The notes under the pieces: generated by a model | Databases searched by the model: none | Seen by the model: only the letters and a program-made list of their open reading frames with translations | Told to the model about the DNA's origin: nothing | Program-made: the position numbers and the translations under genes | IMG/VR virus record: IMGVR_UViG_3300009149_000276 | Span: 1-24,210 of that record | Length of the DNA: 24,210 nucleotides | Origin: a virus | Strand: one strand, 5' to 3' | Shown: piece by piece, positions 8,200 to 15,581 of the stretch | Numbering within the stretch: the first letter of the stretch is position 1 | How the letters are laid out: the number at the start of each line of letters is the position of its first letter

Positions 8200-8254
8200 A
8201 TGTGAATATGACATGGAGGAATAGTATTTTTATTTCTCCATGTCACATTCATGT
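8200..8254. terminator. Hairpin between convergent genes
   Basis: Inverted repeat arms 8200-8218 and 8236-8254, paired almost throughout (core TGACATGGAG with CTCCATGTCA, then one mismatch and GAAT with ATTC). It lies at the meeting point of the rightward gene ending at 8172 and the leftward gene ending at 8230, and covers the last codons of the latter. No clean T-run follows either arm, so it may end transcripts in a factor-dependent way or protect 3' ends. Confidence 0.5.
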
Positions 8255-8781
8255 AAAGAAAAGTTATCCTCTAAAAAATTCTCCAATGATATTTTTTTTG
8301 ATACAATCTTTTCATTCTTTTTCATTTTTATTTTTTTTGGTTTTTCTAATCCCATCGAGTCATATACACCATCTCTATTTTCTGATTCTTCGATCTTTTC
8401 ACATAACAAAAGTATATCATCATTTTTTAGTAATGGCATTCTTTCCCTAAGCTCTTCATATAACAATTGTCTTGGTTGTCTTTTATAAAACATTATATCT
8501 CGTTTACTTACTTTAAAATCCATTACACATTTCTTAATAAATTTGAATAGTTCTTCTTTTGTTAAATATCTCAAGTTAATATCATTAAAATATGTATCTA
8601 AATAATGATTCAACGGACCATGTTTTAAGAATAATGATATGAGAAATGTATGTGTAATTGGAGAATTATATTTCAAAATATCTGGAGTTTTAATTTTTCC
8701 ATTATCGTCATATGTTGGTCTTGGAATCGGACTATCCCTACGTCTATCAAACAGCCAGTTGTTGAAAGTCTTGTATGGCAT
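8230..8781 (-). CDS. Unknown phage protein, 183 aa
   Basis: A 183-residue basic protein with a C-terminal Lys/Glu-rich tail (KPKKIKMKKNEK). It starts at an ATG at 8781, 12 nt after the HNH gene stop, in the leftward operon that begins near 11326. The middle (residues 40-105) looks helical, with ITHTFLISLFLKHGPLN and YLTKEELFKFIKKCV. I considered a clamp-loader small-subunit role but saw no convincing match. Function unknown. Confidence 0.65.
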   Translation of the reverse strand: MPYKTFNNWLFDRRRDSPIPRPTYDDNGKIKTPDILKYNSPITHTFLISLFLKHGPLNHYLDTYFNDINLRYLTKEELFKFIKKCVMDFKVSKRDIMFYKRQPRQLLYEELRERMPLLKNDDILLLCEKIEESENRDGVYDSMGLEKPKKIKMKKNEKIVSKKISLENFLEDNFSLHECDMEK

Positions 8782-8793
8782 TAATTATTCCTT

Positions 8794-9297
8794 TTAGTGT
8801 TTGTTCTTTATTGCAAATTTAGGATGCTCTGTATTCAAACAAAGCAATCTGTTACACGCTCTATCGTCCCAATACTTTTCATTTTCATGATGAATATGCC
8901 ACTGAAAGTTTTTTCCATTTCTTGGACTTATACCGACTTCTCTACATTTTTCTTTACTGATTGTTTTCCAAAGATCCGTATCAGGAAGAGATGGATATGT
9001 AAAATCCATTTCTCGATTTTCCAAAAAATGAAAAAACAGATGTTTGCCCATATCTTGACATTTTACCAAACCGAATGGACCAAAGATCTTTTGGCTTGGA
9101 TAAACCCTAGTTCTTTTGGTGCCGTTTGCATATTCATATGTACTATTAGATTTGAAGCAACATCCCGGACAAAGTGTCCCGTTCCTTTTTCTTTCATTCT
9201 GATTACATATTCTACAATCACCATCCATACTATCAATGATAGCTTCTATTCCATCATAATCAATCGGGTTATTTCCCTTAAAAGTCTTGTTAGTCAT
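8794..9297 (-). CDS. HNH-type nuclease-like protein with zinc finger
   Basis: A 167-residue protein. I chose ATG 9297 because the earlier GTG at 9312 overlaps the Shine-Dalgarno GAGGAG that serves this ATG. The N-terminal part has C28-x2-C31 and C43-x2-C46, a candidate zinc finger. The C-terminal WHIHHENEKYWDDRACN-LLCL has the H-H, N and downstream His spacing seen in HNH nucleases. Such genes are often free-standing homing endonucleases in large phages. It overlaps the glycosyltransferase gene by 8 nt and shares its direction, so it may be a stable operon member rather than a recent arrival. Confidence 0.6.
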   Translation of the reverse strand: MTNKTFKGNNPIDYDGIEAIIDSMDGDCRICNQNERKRNGTLCPGCCFKSNSTYEYANGTKRTRVYPSQKIFGPFGLVKCQDMGKHLFFHFLENREMDFTYPSLPDTDLWKTISKEKCREVGISPRNGKNFQWHIHHENEKYWDDRACNRLLCLNTEHPKFAIKNKH

Positions 9298-10255
9298 TTT
9301 TAATCTCCTCACAAATTTTATTATAAAATTTACTCATTTGCTCTCTACATTTTAACTTCGGTACATCTAATAGTCCCCATAATGCTTTTTCAAGCACTTC
9401 AAATAGTTCCTCCTTATTATTATATAGATATTTTCGTGGTAACAATTCAGGATACGATAAACTATTTCTAGCGATTGGAATACAGTTATTATTAATTGCA
9501 TCTACAATTTGATAACCAAATGTATCTTCATGTGCTGTTATTAATAAAACTTGAGATTCGCCAAGAAATTTATAATACTCTTCAAAATCTTTATGATCTT
9601 TTCTTGTAATTGAACCGAATTTACTTTCAACTTTAGCTTCCAATTCTGAGTCGACCTTTTGCAATCCTGGTCTTGATGCTGATACAATTCCATATTTTTT
9701 TGTTTCATTTTTGAAGCATTTAAGATGCGTTGGACCTGGCAATGATGTAACAACTGTATTTGACCACTGAAGTTTCTGATCATGATAGTTACTCCCTGCA
9801 AATATTTTATTGAACATTGAAGCATGTGCTGTTTCGACAGGGAACTTTGAATATCTAACTTTTTCAAAATAATCGAACCTATTTGCGCTTGTAGCATGAC
9901 AAAAAGCAAACATTTTCTTTGGATGTCCATGATATAAGACATTGCAAAAAAGACCAGGAAAACTAATATCAGCTAAAAATAATATATCATTTTCGGTTAT
10001 ATTAAGACACAAGTATTGGCTAATTTGCTCTGTTTCAAATTCAATTGCAAGTTTAATTGGAGAAAACAAACTCAGATTTCCACGCCTATGAATCATCTTA
10101 TTTGCATAATCTTTACCTAATGTTACAACTTTATAACCTGCTTTTCTAAATTCCTCAGGAAATTTCCACATCCACCACGATTGATACCTGTTAGGAGTTG
10201 GATATTGAGGTACAAAAATTATTCTTTTATTCAAATTATCTTCTTCCCCTTTCAT
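9290..10255 (-). CDS. GT-B fold glycosyltransferase (GT4-like)
   Basis: A 321-residue protein. The C-terminal half has ITAHEDTFGYQIVDAINNN, matching the acidic-xFG nucleotide-sugar site of GT4/GT1 glycosyltransferases, and an SASRPGLQKVD segment that fits the start of the second Rossmann lobe. The N-terminus IIFVPQYPTPNRYQSWW fits the acceptor lobe. The ATG at 10255 has no good binding site; a TTG at 10234 has AAAGGGGAAG upstream and may be the true start. Phage enzymes of this type glycosylate DNA bases, proteins or surface sugars; the target cannot be told. A PIG-L deacetylase upstream in the same operon could act on related sugars. Confidence 0.78.
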   Translation of the reverse strand: MKGEEDNLNKRIIFVPQYPTPNRYQSWWMWKFPEEFRKAGYKVVTLGKDYANKMIHRRGNLSLFSPIKLAIEFETEQISQYLCLNITENDILFLADISFPGLFCNVLYHGHPKKMFAFCHATSANRFDYFEKVRYSKFPVETAHASMFNKIFAGSNYHDQKLQWSNTVVTSLPGPTHLKCFKNETKKYGIVSASRPGLQKVDSELEAKVESKFGSITRKDHKDFEEYYKFLGESQVLLITAHEDTFGYQIVDAINNNCIPIARNSLSYPELLPRKYLYNNKEELFEVLEKALWGLLDVPKLKCREQMSKFYNKICEEIKND

Positions 10256-10439
10256 ATAATAAATCTGGTATATCTAATTTTTTAGCATGTTTACAAACCC
10301 AGCAATAACATCCGCTAATGTTATTATCTATTGGGCAATCTTTGAAATAATTACACCAATCTTTTTTTTCTAAATGTAAGTTATAATAAGTTTTAAATGT
10401 TGGACCTGTTTCTCCAAATTCCGATTGACCTGAACTCAT
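10236..10439 (-). CDS. Small cysteine-rich protein
   Basis: A 67-residue protein with five cysteines in its second half (WCNYFKDC, then GCYCWVCKHAKK), a probable metal-binding knuckle. A ribosome binding site (AAAGAGG) precedes the ATG at 10439. It overlaps the glycosyltransferase start region by up to 20 nt, so the two are likely translated together. No family recognised. Confidence 0.55.
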   Translation of the reverse strand: MSSGQSEFGETGPTFKTYYNLHLEKKDWCNYFKDCPIDNNISGCYCWVCKHAKKLDIPDLLYERGRR

Positions 10440-10452
10440 ACTATTACCTCTT

Positions 10453-10611
10453 TTAATCTATTAATTTAGATAATTGTTTTACGTCCTCAATCTGTTTCTT
10501 TAATATATCGACTACTGCATATTCAACAAAGAAATTTATCTCATCTTCGGTAAACTCACATTCCATTGTACAAAAACCATCTTTTGGTTCATGAACTTTT
10601 AAGATTTTCAT
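10453..10611 (-). CDS. Small acidic protein, 52 aa
   Basis: A 52-residue frame beginning MKILKVHEPKDGFCTMECEF and ending with a helical, charged stretch. GGGGGA lies about 7 nt before the ATG, whose A is shared with the TAA of the upstream membrane protein (a TAATG junction). The coupling and site support a real gene. Function unknown. Confidence 0.6.
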   Translation of the reverse strand: MKILKVHEPKDGFCTMECEFTEDEINFFVEYAVVDILKKQIEDVKQLSKLID

Positions 10612-10832
10612 TATATATTCCCCCACATAAAAAAATTTACCATCGAAAATATTAATAAAACAATCATTTGAAATATCAAAAATTTCTGTTTTGTTTTAAC
10701 AAATATATATACTTGAACTGCATAGCTTGGCAAAAATACTATCCATCCAAATCTATTATGAATTTGTAATAAATATAATGCTATAAGTGTTAATGTGAAA
10801 GAAATAATCCCAAGTTTATTTAAAAAATCCAC
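10611..10832 (-). CDS. Small membrane protein, possibly half-PnuC/SemiSWEET-like
   Basis: A 73-residue protein with about three hydrophobic segments (8-23, 28-45 and 50-70). The pattern of a short helix, FGW, a long hydrophobic stretch and a final aromatic helix recalls one repeat of PnuC vitamin transporters or SemiSWEETs, which is notable given NAD-salvage genes nearby. The resemblance is weak and I would not rely on it. It overlaps the deacetylase gene by 13 nt and the next small gene by 1 nt, so it is part of a tightly packed operon. Confidence 0.55.
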   Translation of the reverse strand: MDFLNKLGIISFTLTLIALYLLQIHNRFGWIVFLPSYAVQVYIFVKTKQKFLIFQMIVLLIFSMVNFFMWGNI

Positions 10833-11326
10833 TTACACCTACCTTCAAATAAAACAAACTTTTTTTCATACTCCCATAATGATTTTTGACTTGGATATAC
10901 AGCATTAAGCAATTCTTCTTTTAAAGATTTTTGTTTAACCTCATGTATATATCTAACATTCATTAAAGTTGTATAAAAAATAATATCTCTTCCCTCTCTT
11001 GCAAGAGCTTCACCAATAAATCCCCAACCTCTATGTGCTGGATGGATTTCACTCACTGGATCAGGAAAATAGAATGTTATATTTTCTTTAGGAATTGATA
11101 GTAATGGAACAGGAATGGAGTTTTGAAACATTTGTGCTTTGATATTATTTTTGTGTTTTCTTAATGTTAGCGCTTCTTGTTTTCTTTCTATATCAGCATC
11201 TCCAGAATATACAATTGTTATACTCTTGCTTGTATCACATAGAATTTCATAACAACCAATTATTTCATCATCTGGATGTGGTGCTATAATAACTGTTTCA
11301 TGAGTTGCTTCTTTTTCTTCAGTCAT
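10820..11326 (-). CDS. PIG-L/LmbE-type deacetylase
   Basis: A 168-residue protein with APHPDDE at residues 15-21, the zinc-binding signature of the PIG-L/LmbE family, which removes N-acetyl groups from sugars linked to lipids or thiols. A candidate third ligand is in EIHPAHRGWGF. The C-terminal YPSQKSLW also fits the family. It is shorter than most relatives (200-280 aa), a compact form. It is the first gene of the leftward operon, preceded by AAGGAGAG and the promoter-like motif at 11379. With the glycosyltransferase three genes later it may form a sugar-modification pair; the substrate is unknown. Confidence 0.85.
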   Translation of the reverse strand: MTEEKEATHETVIIAPHPDDEIIGCYEILCDTSKSITIVYSGDADIERKQEALTLRKHKNNIKAQMFQNSIPVPLLSIPKENITFYFPDPVSEIHPAHRGWGFIGEALAREGRDIIFYTTLMNVRYIHEVKQKSLKEELLNAVYPSQKSLWEYEKKFVLFEGRCKWIF

Positions 11327-11378
11327 ACAATCTCTCCTTTTTATTTATTTGTTACCGTCATTAAGTAATTTGTCTCAC

Positions 11379-11402
11379 TATTATGTTCTCATTTTTAATA
11401 CA
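11379..11402 (-). promoter_or_regulatory. Leftward promoter-like motif, copy B
   Basis: Read leftward it is TGTATTAAAAATGAGAACAT followed by AATA, matching copy A (7307-7330) at 22 of 24 positions. It sits about 50-75 nt before the deacetylase ATG. Shared only with the other divergent gap, as far as I could see on this strand. Confidence 0.55.
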
Positions 11403-11406
11403 CTTA

Positions 11407-11428
11407 TCTATATATATTAATTAGTGAA
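11407..11428 (+). promoter_or_regulatory. Rightward promoter-like motif, copy B
   Basis: Exact 22-nt repeat of 7368-7389. Only 4 nt separate it from the leftward motif here, against 37 nt at copy A, so the two motifs act as independent units. It would drive the operon starting at 11475. Confidence 0.55.
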
Positions 11429-11474
11429 TGGGAAGTTTTGCTTATTTTAATATCTTAAACAAAGGAGAAACATT

Positions 11475-11792
11475 GTGGATTTCAAGAATAAGATAAACCA
11501 ACAAAGCAGAGATGAATTGATTACAGGTCAATTATTTTTTCGTCAAATGGGAGCCGCAATGGAACTTGATATGTCACACAGAAGTCTCTTTGCAGTTGTT
11601 GGATTAATTGCACTTCCTCAAAAACATTTTTTAATTAAAACAGAATATCAATATACAATTGCTGGGTGGGGAGATCTCTATGAAGATGGTCTTATTATAG
11701 GAATTGATCTAACAACAGCAAAGAATTTAAAAACAGTAGCACGTGGCGATAACATAGGTTCGTTATTAACAAAACCTGTCTGGAGGATATGA
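11475..11792 (+). CDS. Unknown protein, 105 aa, GTG start
   Basis: A 105-residue protein starting at GTG 11475, with AAAGGAG 7 nt upstream. It is first in the rightward operon leading into the nicotinate phosphoribosyltransferase gene, 4 nt away. The C-terminal half (TEYQYTIAGWGDLYEDGLIIGIDLTTAKNLKTV) suggests a small beta-rich fold. The context hints at an NAD-related role, but I see no motif to support one. Confidence 0.65.
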   Translation: MDFKNKINQQSRDELITGQLFFRQMGAAMELDMSHRSLFAVVGLIALPQKHFLIKTEYQYTIAGWGDLYEDGLIIGIDLTTAKNLKTVARGDNIGSLLTKPVWRI

Positions 11793-11796
11793 TATA

Positions 11797-12955
11797 ATGA
11801 AAATGATTAAAAGTATTTTGGATAATGATCAATATAAATTCACCATGCAACAGGCATTGTTGAAGTTGGGGTTCGGTTCAGTTCCGGTTGTATATAAATT
11901 TAAATGTCGAACCAAAAAGGTTGATTTTTCAAAAGCTTACCATGATATTGTATATCAAATCGACTGTTTAAAAGATTTATCAATTTCAGAACAAGAGTTA
12001 GAATTTATGAAATCTCTACGTTATTTTTCTCCCGATTATTTATGTTTTTTAAAACAGTTTCGGTACGATCCCGATTATGTTACTACACAGTTGAATAAAG
12101 AAACTGGTGAACTAGATATTATCATTGCAGGACCATGGTTTCATACTATTCTATTTGAAGTCCCAATATTAGCAATTGTAAGTGAGTCATATAGTCCAGG
12201 TGGACATTTTGAGTTCGCTGATAATAAACTTCATGAAAAGATAAAGAATTTGGTTTATGCACCGGCATTTAGATTCATGGAATTTGGTACACGAAGAAGG
12301 AAATCATTTGATTGGCAACATCATGTTGTTAATACATGTAAAAAGAAAGTAACTAATAATTTTATTGGAACAAGCAATTTGTTGTTAGCAATGATAACAA
12401 AATCTAAAGCTGGGTACAATGGCACACGAATGGTTACAAGCACATCAACAGCTTGGATACCGTGTCAGTAAAAGTCAAAAGATGGCATTTGAAAACTGGA
12501 TTAAAGTATATAGAGGAGATCCGGGGATTGCCTTATCTGATGTAATCAATACAGATGTATTCTTAAAAGATTTTGATGACCCTCTTTTTTATAAACTTTT
12601 TGATGGGGTGAGAGAAGACTCAGAACCTGACCCAATTAAATTTGGTCATCAAATAGTTAATTTCTATTATAGAAAAAATATAAATCCACAGACAAAAACC
12701 ATTGTATTTAGCAATGGATTGACATTCAAACATGCAGAAACACTATATAATGAGTTTCATCGCTTAATAGGTATCTCGTTTGGTATTGGAACAAATCTTA
12801 CTAACGATTGGGAACACGACCCATTGAATATTGTTATTAAGATGATTTCTTGCAATGGAGAACCAGTAGCGAAAATTTCAAACTCACCTGGTAAGGGTAT
12901 GTGTGAAAGTCCTGAGTTTGTTTCTTATCTAAAATCAGTTTATAAAATCGACTAG
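11797..12955 (+). pseudogene. pncB: Nicotinate phosphoribosyltransferase, frameshifted
   Basis: Two frames together encode about 386 residues that follow E. coli PncB from end to end. Frame 1 (11797 to about 12411) has LDNDQYKFTMQQA, YKFKCR, FGTRRR and FIGTSN. Frame 2 (about 12412-12955) resumes with GTMAHEWLQAHQQ, GIALSDVINTDVFL, SFGIGT and SPGKGMC. PncB turns nicotinate and PRPP into NaMN. The break is at GCTGGGTAC (12409-12417). Restoring the family spacing between GTSN and GT needs 2 added bases (GCT-ATG-GGT), so a 2-nt deletion is the best fit, with programmed +1 shifting or sequence error as alternatives. Also odd: the DSGDP site reads DSEPDP. Frame 2 alone has an ATG at 12419 but no good ribosome binding site. 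Confidence 0.88.
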
Positions 12956-12958
12956 TTT

Positions 12959-13005
12959 AATTCTCATTGTTTTTATAGAAATTTTTTAGAACAAAATAGA
13001 GAATT
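12959..13005 (+). terminator. Imperfect hairpin after the pncB region
   Basis: AATTCTC at 12959-12965 can pair with GAGAATT at 12999-13005, with partial pairing inside. It lies just after the pncB stop and before the tRNA cluster. A weak candidate for separating the two; no clear T-run follows. Confidence 0.25.
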
Positions 13006-13056
13006 AATAAAATTTTAAGAGTTTCAGTATATAACTTAAACTATAATTAAAATAAT

Positions 13057-13132
13057 CGCTGATGTAGTGTAATCTGGTAACACGAGAGTTTTGGGTACTC
13101 TAGTTACGGTTCAAATCCGGCATCAGCGACCA
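13057..13132 (+). tRNA. tRNA-Pro(TGG)
   Basis: 76 nt with encoded CCA. Acceptor CGCTGAT/ATCAGCG starts with C1-G72 as in bacterial tRNA-Pro. Anticodon arm AGAGT-TTTGGGT-ACTCT gives TGG, reading CCA/CCN. The T-loop TTCAAAT is standard, but the T-stem keeps only three good pairs and the variable loop is short, so it may be suboptimal. Confidence 0.88.
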
Positions 13133-13143
13133 TTACACCGACC

Positions 13144-13185
13144 AATTGCCTCTTTTATTTAGAACAAAAAATAAAAGAGGCAATT
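13144..13185 (+). promoter_or_regulatory. 17-bp hairpin covering the homing endonuclease ribosome binding site
   Basis: Arms 13144-13160 and 13169-13185 are perfectly complementary (17 bp, 8-nt loop). The right arm contains AAAAGAGG, the Shine-Dalgarno sequence of the ATG at 13189. Transcripts reading through from the tRNA side would fold it shut. A start inside or after the left arm would leave it open. Confidence 0.75.
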
Positions 13186-13188
13186 AAA

Positions 13189-13806
13189 ATGCTATGTGAA
13201 TATGGTTGTGGAAATAAAGCAGCATTTAAACTAAAAAATGGAAAACATATTTGTAAGGATAGTCCTAATAAATGTGCAGCGATAAGAAAAAAGAATAAAA
13301 CTAAAAAACAAACACATTATAGATTTGTAAACCCAGAAGATAATCCTGCAAATATAAAATTAGAATGCTGTCACTGTAAGAAAAAAATAAGCATGTCAAA
13401 TATAAAAAAACATATAAATGCATGCTATTTAAATCCTATAAACTTAAAGATATGTCCAGTTTGTGGTACCCCTATAAAAGATTACAAAAATAATAAAACA
13501 TGCTCATCAAAATGTGCAAGAAAATATTTTTCTAATATGTATTTAGAATTTGCATCTATACCCTGGAAATTTAGAAGTCCTAATTATAGAGAAATATGTT
13601 TTGATATTCATGAAAAATCTTGTATTATTTGTGGAGAAAAAAATATAGTTGAAGTTCATCATTATGATTGGAATCATGAAAATAATGATCCATCTAATTT
13701 AATTCCTCTCTGTTCAACACATCATAGATATATGGGTAGTAAATTTGAAAAATTAATTATTAAAGAAGTAAATAATTATCATAGATCAATTTCAGCAAAG
13801 AATTAA
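13189..13806 (+). CDS. HNH homing endonuclease with zinc fingers
   Basis: A 205-residue, Lys/Asn-rich protein. The N-terminal CEYGCGNKAAFKLKNGKHIC knuckle is repeated at the start of the second homing endonuclease at 22135. CxxC pairs follow at CCHCKKK and CPVCGTP, and the C-terminus has CIICGEKN-VEVHHYDWNHENNDPSNLIPLCSTHH, a full HNH site (HH, N, H) braced by cysteines. It sits alone between tRNA-Pro and tRNA-Leu, and its base composition is more AT-rich than its neighbours, as expected for a mobile gene. Translation is probably limited by the hairpin at 13144-13185. Confidence 0.85.
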   Translation: MLCEYGCGNKAAFKLKNGKHICKDSPNKCAAIRKKNKTKKQTHYRFVNPEDNPANIKLECCHCKKKISMSNIKKHINACYLNPINLKICPVCGTPIKDYKNNKTCSSKCARKYFSNMYLEFASIPWKFRSPNYREICFDIHEKSCIICGEKNIVEVHHYDWNHENNDPSNLIPLCSTHHRYMGSKFEKLIIKEVNNYHRSISAKN

Positions 13807-13815
13807 ACTGAATTT

Positions 13816-13899
13816 GCCCGGGTAGACGAACTGGCATAGTCGCAAGGTTTAGGCCCTTGGTCTTCGGACGTGGGGGTTCAACTCCCCCCTCGGGTACCA
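13816..13899 (+). tRNA. tRNA-Leu(TAG)
   Basis: 84 nt with encoded CCA and a class II variable arm (GTCTTCGGAC). Anticodon arm CAAGG-TTTAGGC-CCTTG gives TAG, reading CUA. T-arm GGGGG-TTCAACT-CCCCC. The acceptor has two G-T pairs. Confidence 0.92.
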
Positions 13900-13918
13900 A
13901 CAAAAAAAGGATGTTGGA

Positions 13919-14320
13919 ATGAGCGAAGAATTTATTCAATATAGATTTCCATGTAAAACTTGTCTTGTTCAAGCTGCTTGTCAAGATCTTGATAGAATTA
14001 AAAGTAGGGAACTTAATGAAAATCGTCCCTCATTAGCTCTTCCCATATTTAAGGATAAAAGTTATCATAAAGGTCTTTTAGAATGTATATTAAATCTTCT
14101 AAAGCAGATAATGGATAAAGTATCCAGAGATGGGGGATTAAAAGATTTTGACAAACAGGATGCTGATAAATTACCTATGGCATATGTTCATCTATTGATT
14201 GATACGTCAGCAATTTTATGTCATATGGTCAACTCGACAAGTTGGAGAGAAGGCGAATTATTTGAATTTGACAGAATCGAACTTAAACGAAGATTAACTC
14301 AATTGGAGAGGTGGTTATGA
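13919..14320 (+). CDS. Cysteine-motif protein A, paralogue of the gene at 15179
   Basis: A 133-residue protein beginning with PCKTCLVQAAC (from residue 11), a C-x2-C-x5-C motif found in at least four other small proteins of this window. The body is helical and shares with the 15179 product a YHKxLxEC segment, a long hydrophobic helix, and a closing NSxSWRxGE-x3-FDxxEL block. Together these show the two are paralogues. It overlaps nadE by 4 nt (ATGA), so it is translated with it. The cysteines could bind zinc or an Fe-S cluster. Role unknown, but the tight coupling points to NAD metabolism or control of NadE. Confidence 0.8.
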   Translation: MSEEFIQYRFPCKTCLVQAACQDLDRIKSRELNENRPSLALPIFKDKSYHKGLLECILNLLKQIMDKVSRDGGLKDFDKQDADKLPMAYVHLLIDTSAILCHMVNSTSWREGELFEFDRIELKRRLTQLERWL

Positions 14321-15186
14321 TAAAATTACCCACTATGAATCCAGAAGTTGTTTCTAAAGAAATACAGAAGTTTATTTTAAATAAGGTTAGACATCATAAA
14401 AAGACTGGGGTTGTTCTTGGTCTATCTGGTGGAATAGATTCTTCAGTTGTAGCTGTTCTTTGTCTAAAAGCTTTTGAAGGAACTCCTTTTGTTGTAAAGG
14501 GGTATTATCTTCCACATAGTAATGATGATAATAGTAGAGTTTTTGTTAATCGTCTTATAGATGCTTTCCCTAAAATAGAATATCAAATAGCATCAATATA
14601 TGATCAATGTACATTCCATGTATATCAGGTAGAAGCATATACTTCACAATTAACCAATTATCAAAAAGGAAATTGTTACTCAAGAGTAAGAGCAACTTTT
14701 CTATCAGCTTTTGCTGAAAAGGAAAACAAAGTTTTATCAGGCACAGGGAATCGTGATGAAGATTATGGAGTTGGATATTACACAATGTTTGGCGATGGTG
14801 CAGTTCACATGAATCCCATAGGGTGTCTTTCAAAACGATTGGTATATCAAATGGCAGAATATTTAGACATACCATTATCAATTATTAAAAGACCTCCTAC
14901 AGCTGGATTAGAACCAAATCAAACAGATCTTGGTGATCTTGGATATCAATATAGTACAGTTGAAATTGTCATAGAATCAATACATCAAAAAGTTAGTGAA
15001 ATTGATTTACATAAAATCCTTGAAGCAAAAGGGATTACTTTTGATCGTAATAAATTCGCTGATATAGGAGAGATGGTTGAAGATATCTTATCAAGGCATC
15101 TTGGTGCTTTAGTCAAAAGTCAAATTATTAATCCTCCTGTCCCAACAGTAACCTTACATTATAGCGAGGTGCTCCAAAATGAGTGA
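14317..15186 (+). CDS. nadE: NAD synthetase, ammonia-dependent type
   Basis: A 289-residue protein that amidates deamido-NAD to NAD using ATP. LGLSGGIDSSV (about residues 36-46) is the ATP-pyrophosphatase P-loop. GTGNRDEDYGVGYYTMFGDGA, PIGCLSKRLVYQMAEYL and RPPTAGLEPNQTDLGDLG are NadE signatures. There is no glutaminase domain, so it would use free ammonia. The ATG at 14317 overlaps the preceding stop (ATGA) with GGAG upstream, and the gene end overlaps the next start by 8 nt. With pncB nearby it makes a partial Preiss-Handler pathway (NaMN adenylyltransferase is not seen). It could rebuild NAD during infection, including against NAD-depleting defences. Confidence 0.93.
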   Translation: MIKLPTMNPEVVSKEIQKFILNKVRHHKKTGVVLGLSGGIDSSVVAVLCLKAFEGTPFVVKGYYLPHSNDDNSRVFVNRLIDAFPKIEYQIASIYDQCTFHVYQVEAYTSQLTNYQKGNCYSRVRATFLSAFAEKENKVLSGTGNRDEDYGVGYYTMFGDGAVHMNPIGCLSKRLVYQMAEYLDIPLSIIKRPPTAGLEPNQTDLGDLGYQYSTVEIVIESIHQKVSEIDLHKILEAKGITFDRNKFADIGEMVEDILSRHLGALVKSQIINPPVPTVTLHYSEVLQNE

Positions 15187-15574
15187 ACGATTTGCACAAG
15201 TTGTAGTTCCTTGTAATGACTGTATAGTAAAATCTATGTGCAGTGATAGGGAACGAACAGAAGAAAGAACTAAAATGTGGAATGGTTTATTAGGAATTCC
15301 CAAAGTTGATGAAACTAAAAAGATGTATCATAAAAGTCTAATTGAATGTTGGGCGAATATGGGATGGGATATTGTTTCTCATATGAGTCATATTCAAACA
15401 GAAGGAATTCCAAAAGAAGCACAATCAGTATTTATGAATTATTTAGTTGAAATGTGCAATACATTACAATGGTTAGTGAACTCAAAAAGTTGGAGGGATG
15501 GAGAAGAACATTCATTTGACTCAATGGAGTTAATGCACAAAACCAGACAATCAGTTGGTTGGATACCAAAATAA
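15179..15574 (+). CDS. Cysteine-motif protein B, paralogue of the gene at 13919
   Basis: A 131-residue protein with PCNDCIVKSMC near the N-terminus and the same later blocks as protein A (MYHKSLIECW; LVNSKSWRDGEEHSFDSMEL). Its ATG lies inside the 3' end of nadE (8-nt overlap), giving an A-nadE-B cassette. The N-terminal cysteines are spaced C-x2-C-x5-C. Divergence between A and B outside these blocks is high, so the duplication is old or the copies have separate roles. Function unknown. Confidence 0.8.
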   Translation: MSERFAQVVVPCNDCIVKSMCSDRERTEERTKMWNGLLGIPKVDETKKMYHKSLIECWANMGWDIVSHMSHIQTEGIPKEAQSVFMNYLVEMCNTLQWLVNSKSWRDGEEHSFDSMELMHKTRQSVGWIPK

Positions 15575-15581
15575 TTAATTA

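Noticed and set aside
9541-9942. 133-residue leftward frame inside the glycosyltransferase
   Set aside because: It overlaps a clear glycosyltransferase in another frame and has no motif or binding site.
12419-12955. The second pncB frame as an independent gene
   Set aside because: It continues PncB exactly where frame 1 stops matching, and its ATG has no convincing ribosome binding site.
12985-13170. Repeated TTTAGAACAAAA at about 12986 and 13158 as a site-specific element
   Set aside because: Only 12 AT-rich bases; chance recurrence is likely in this composition.
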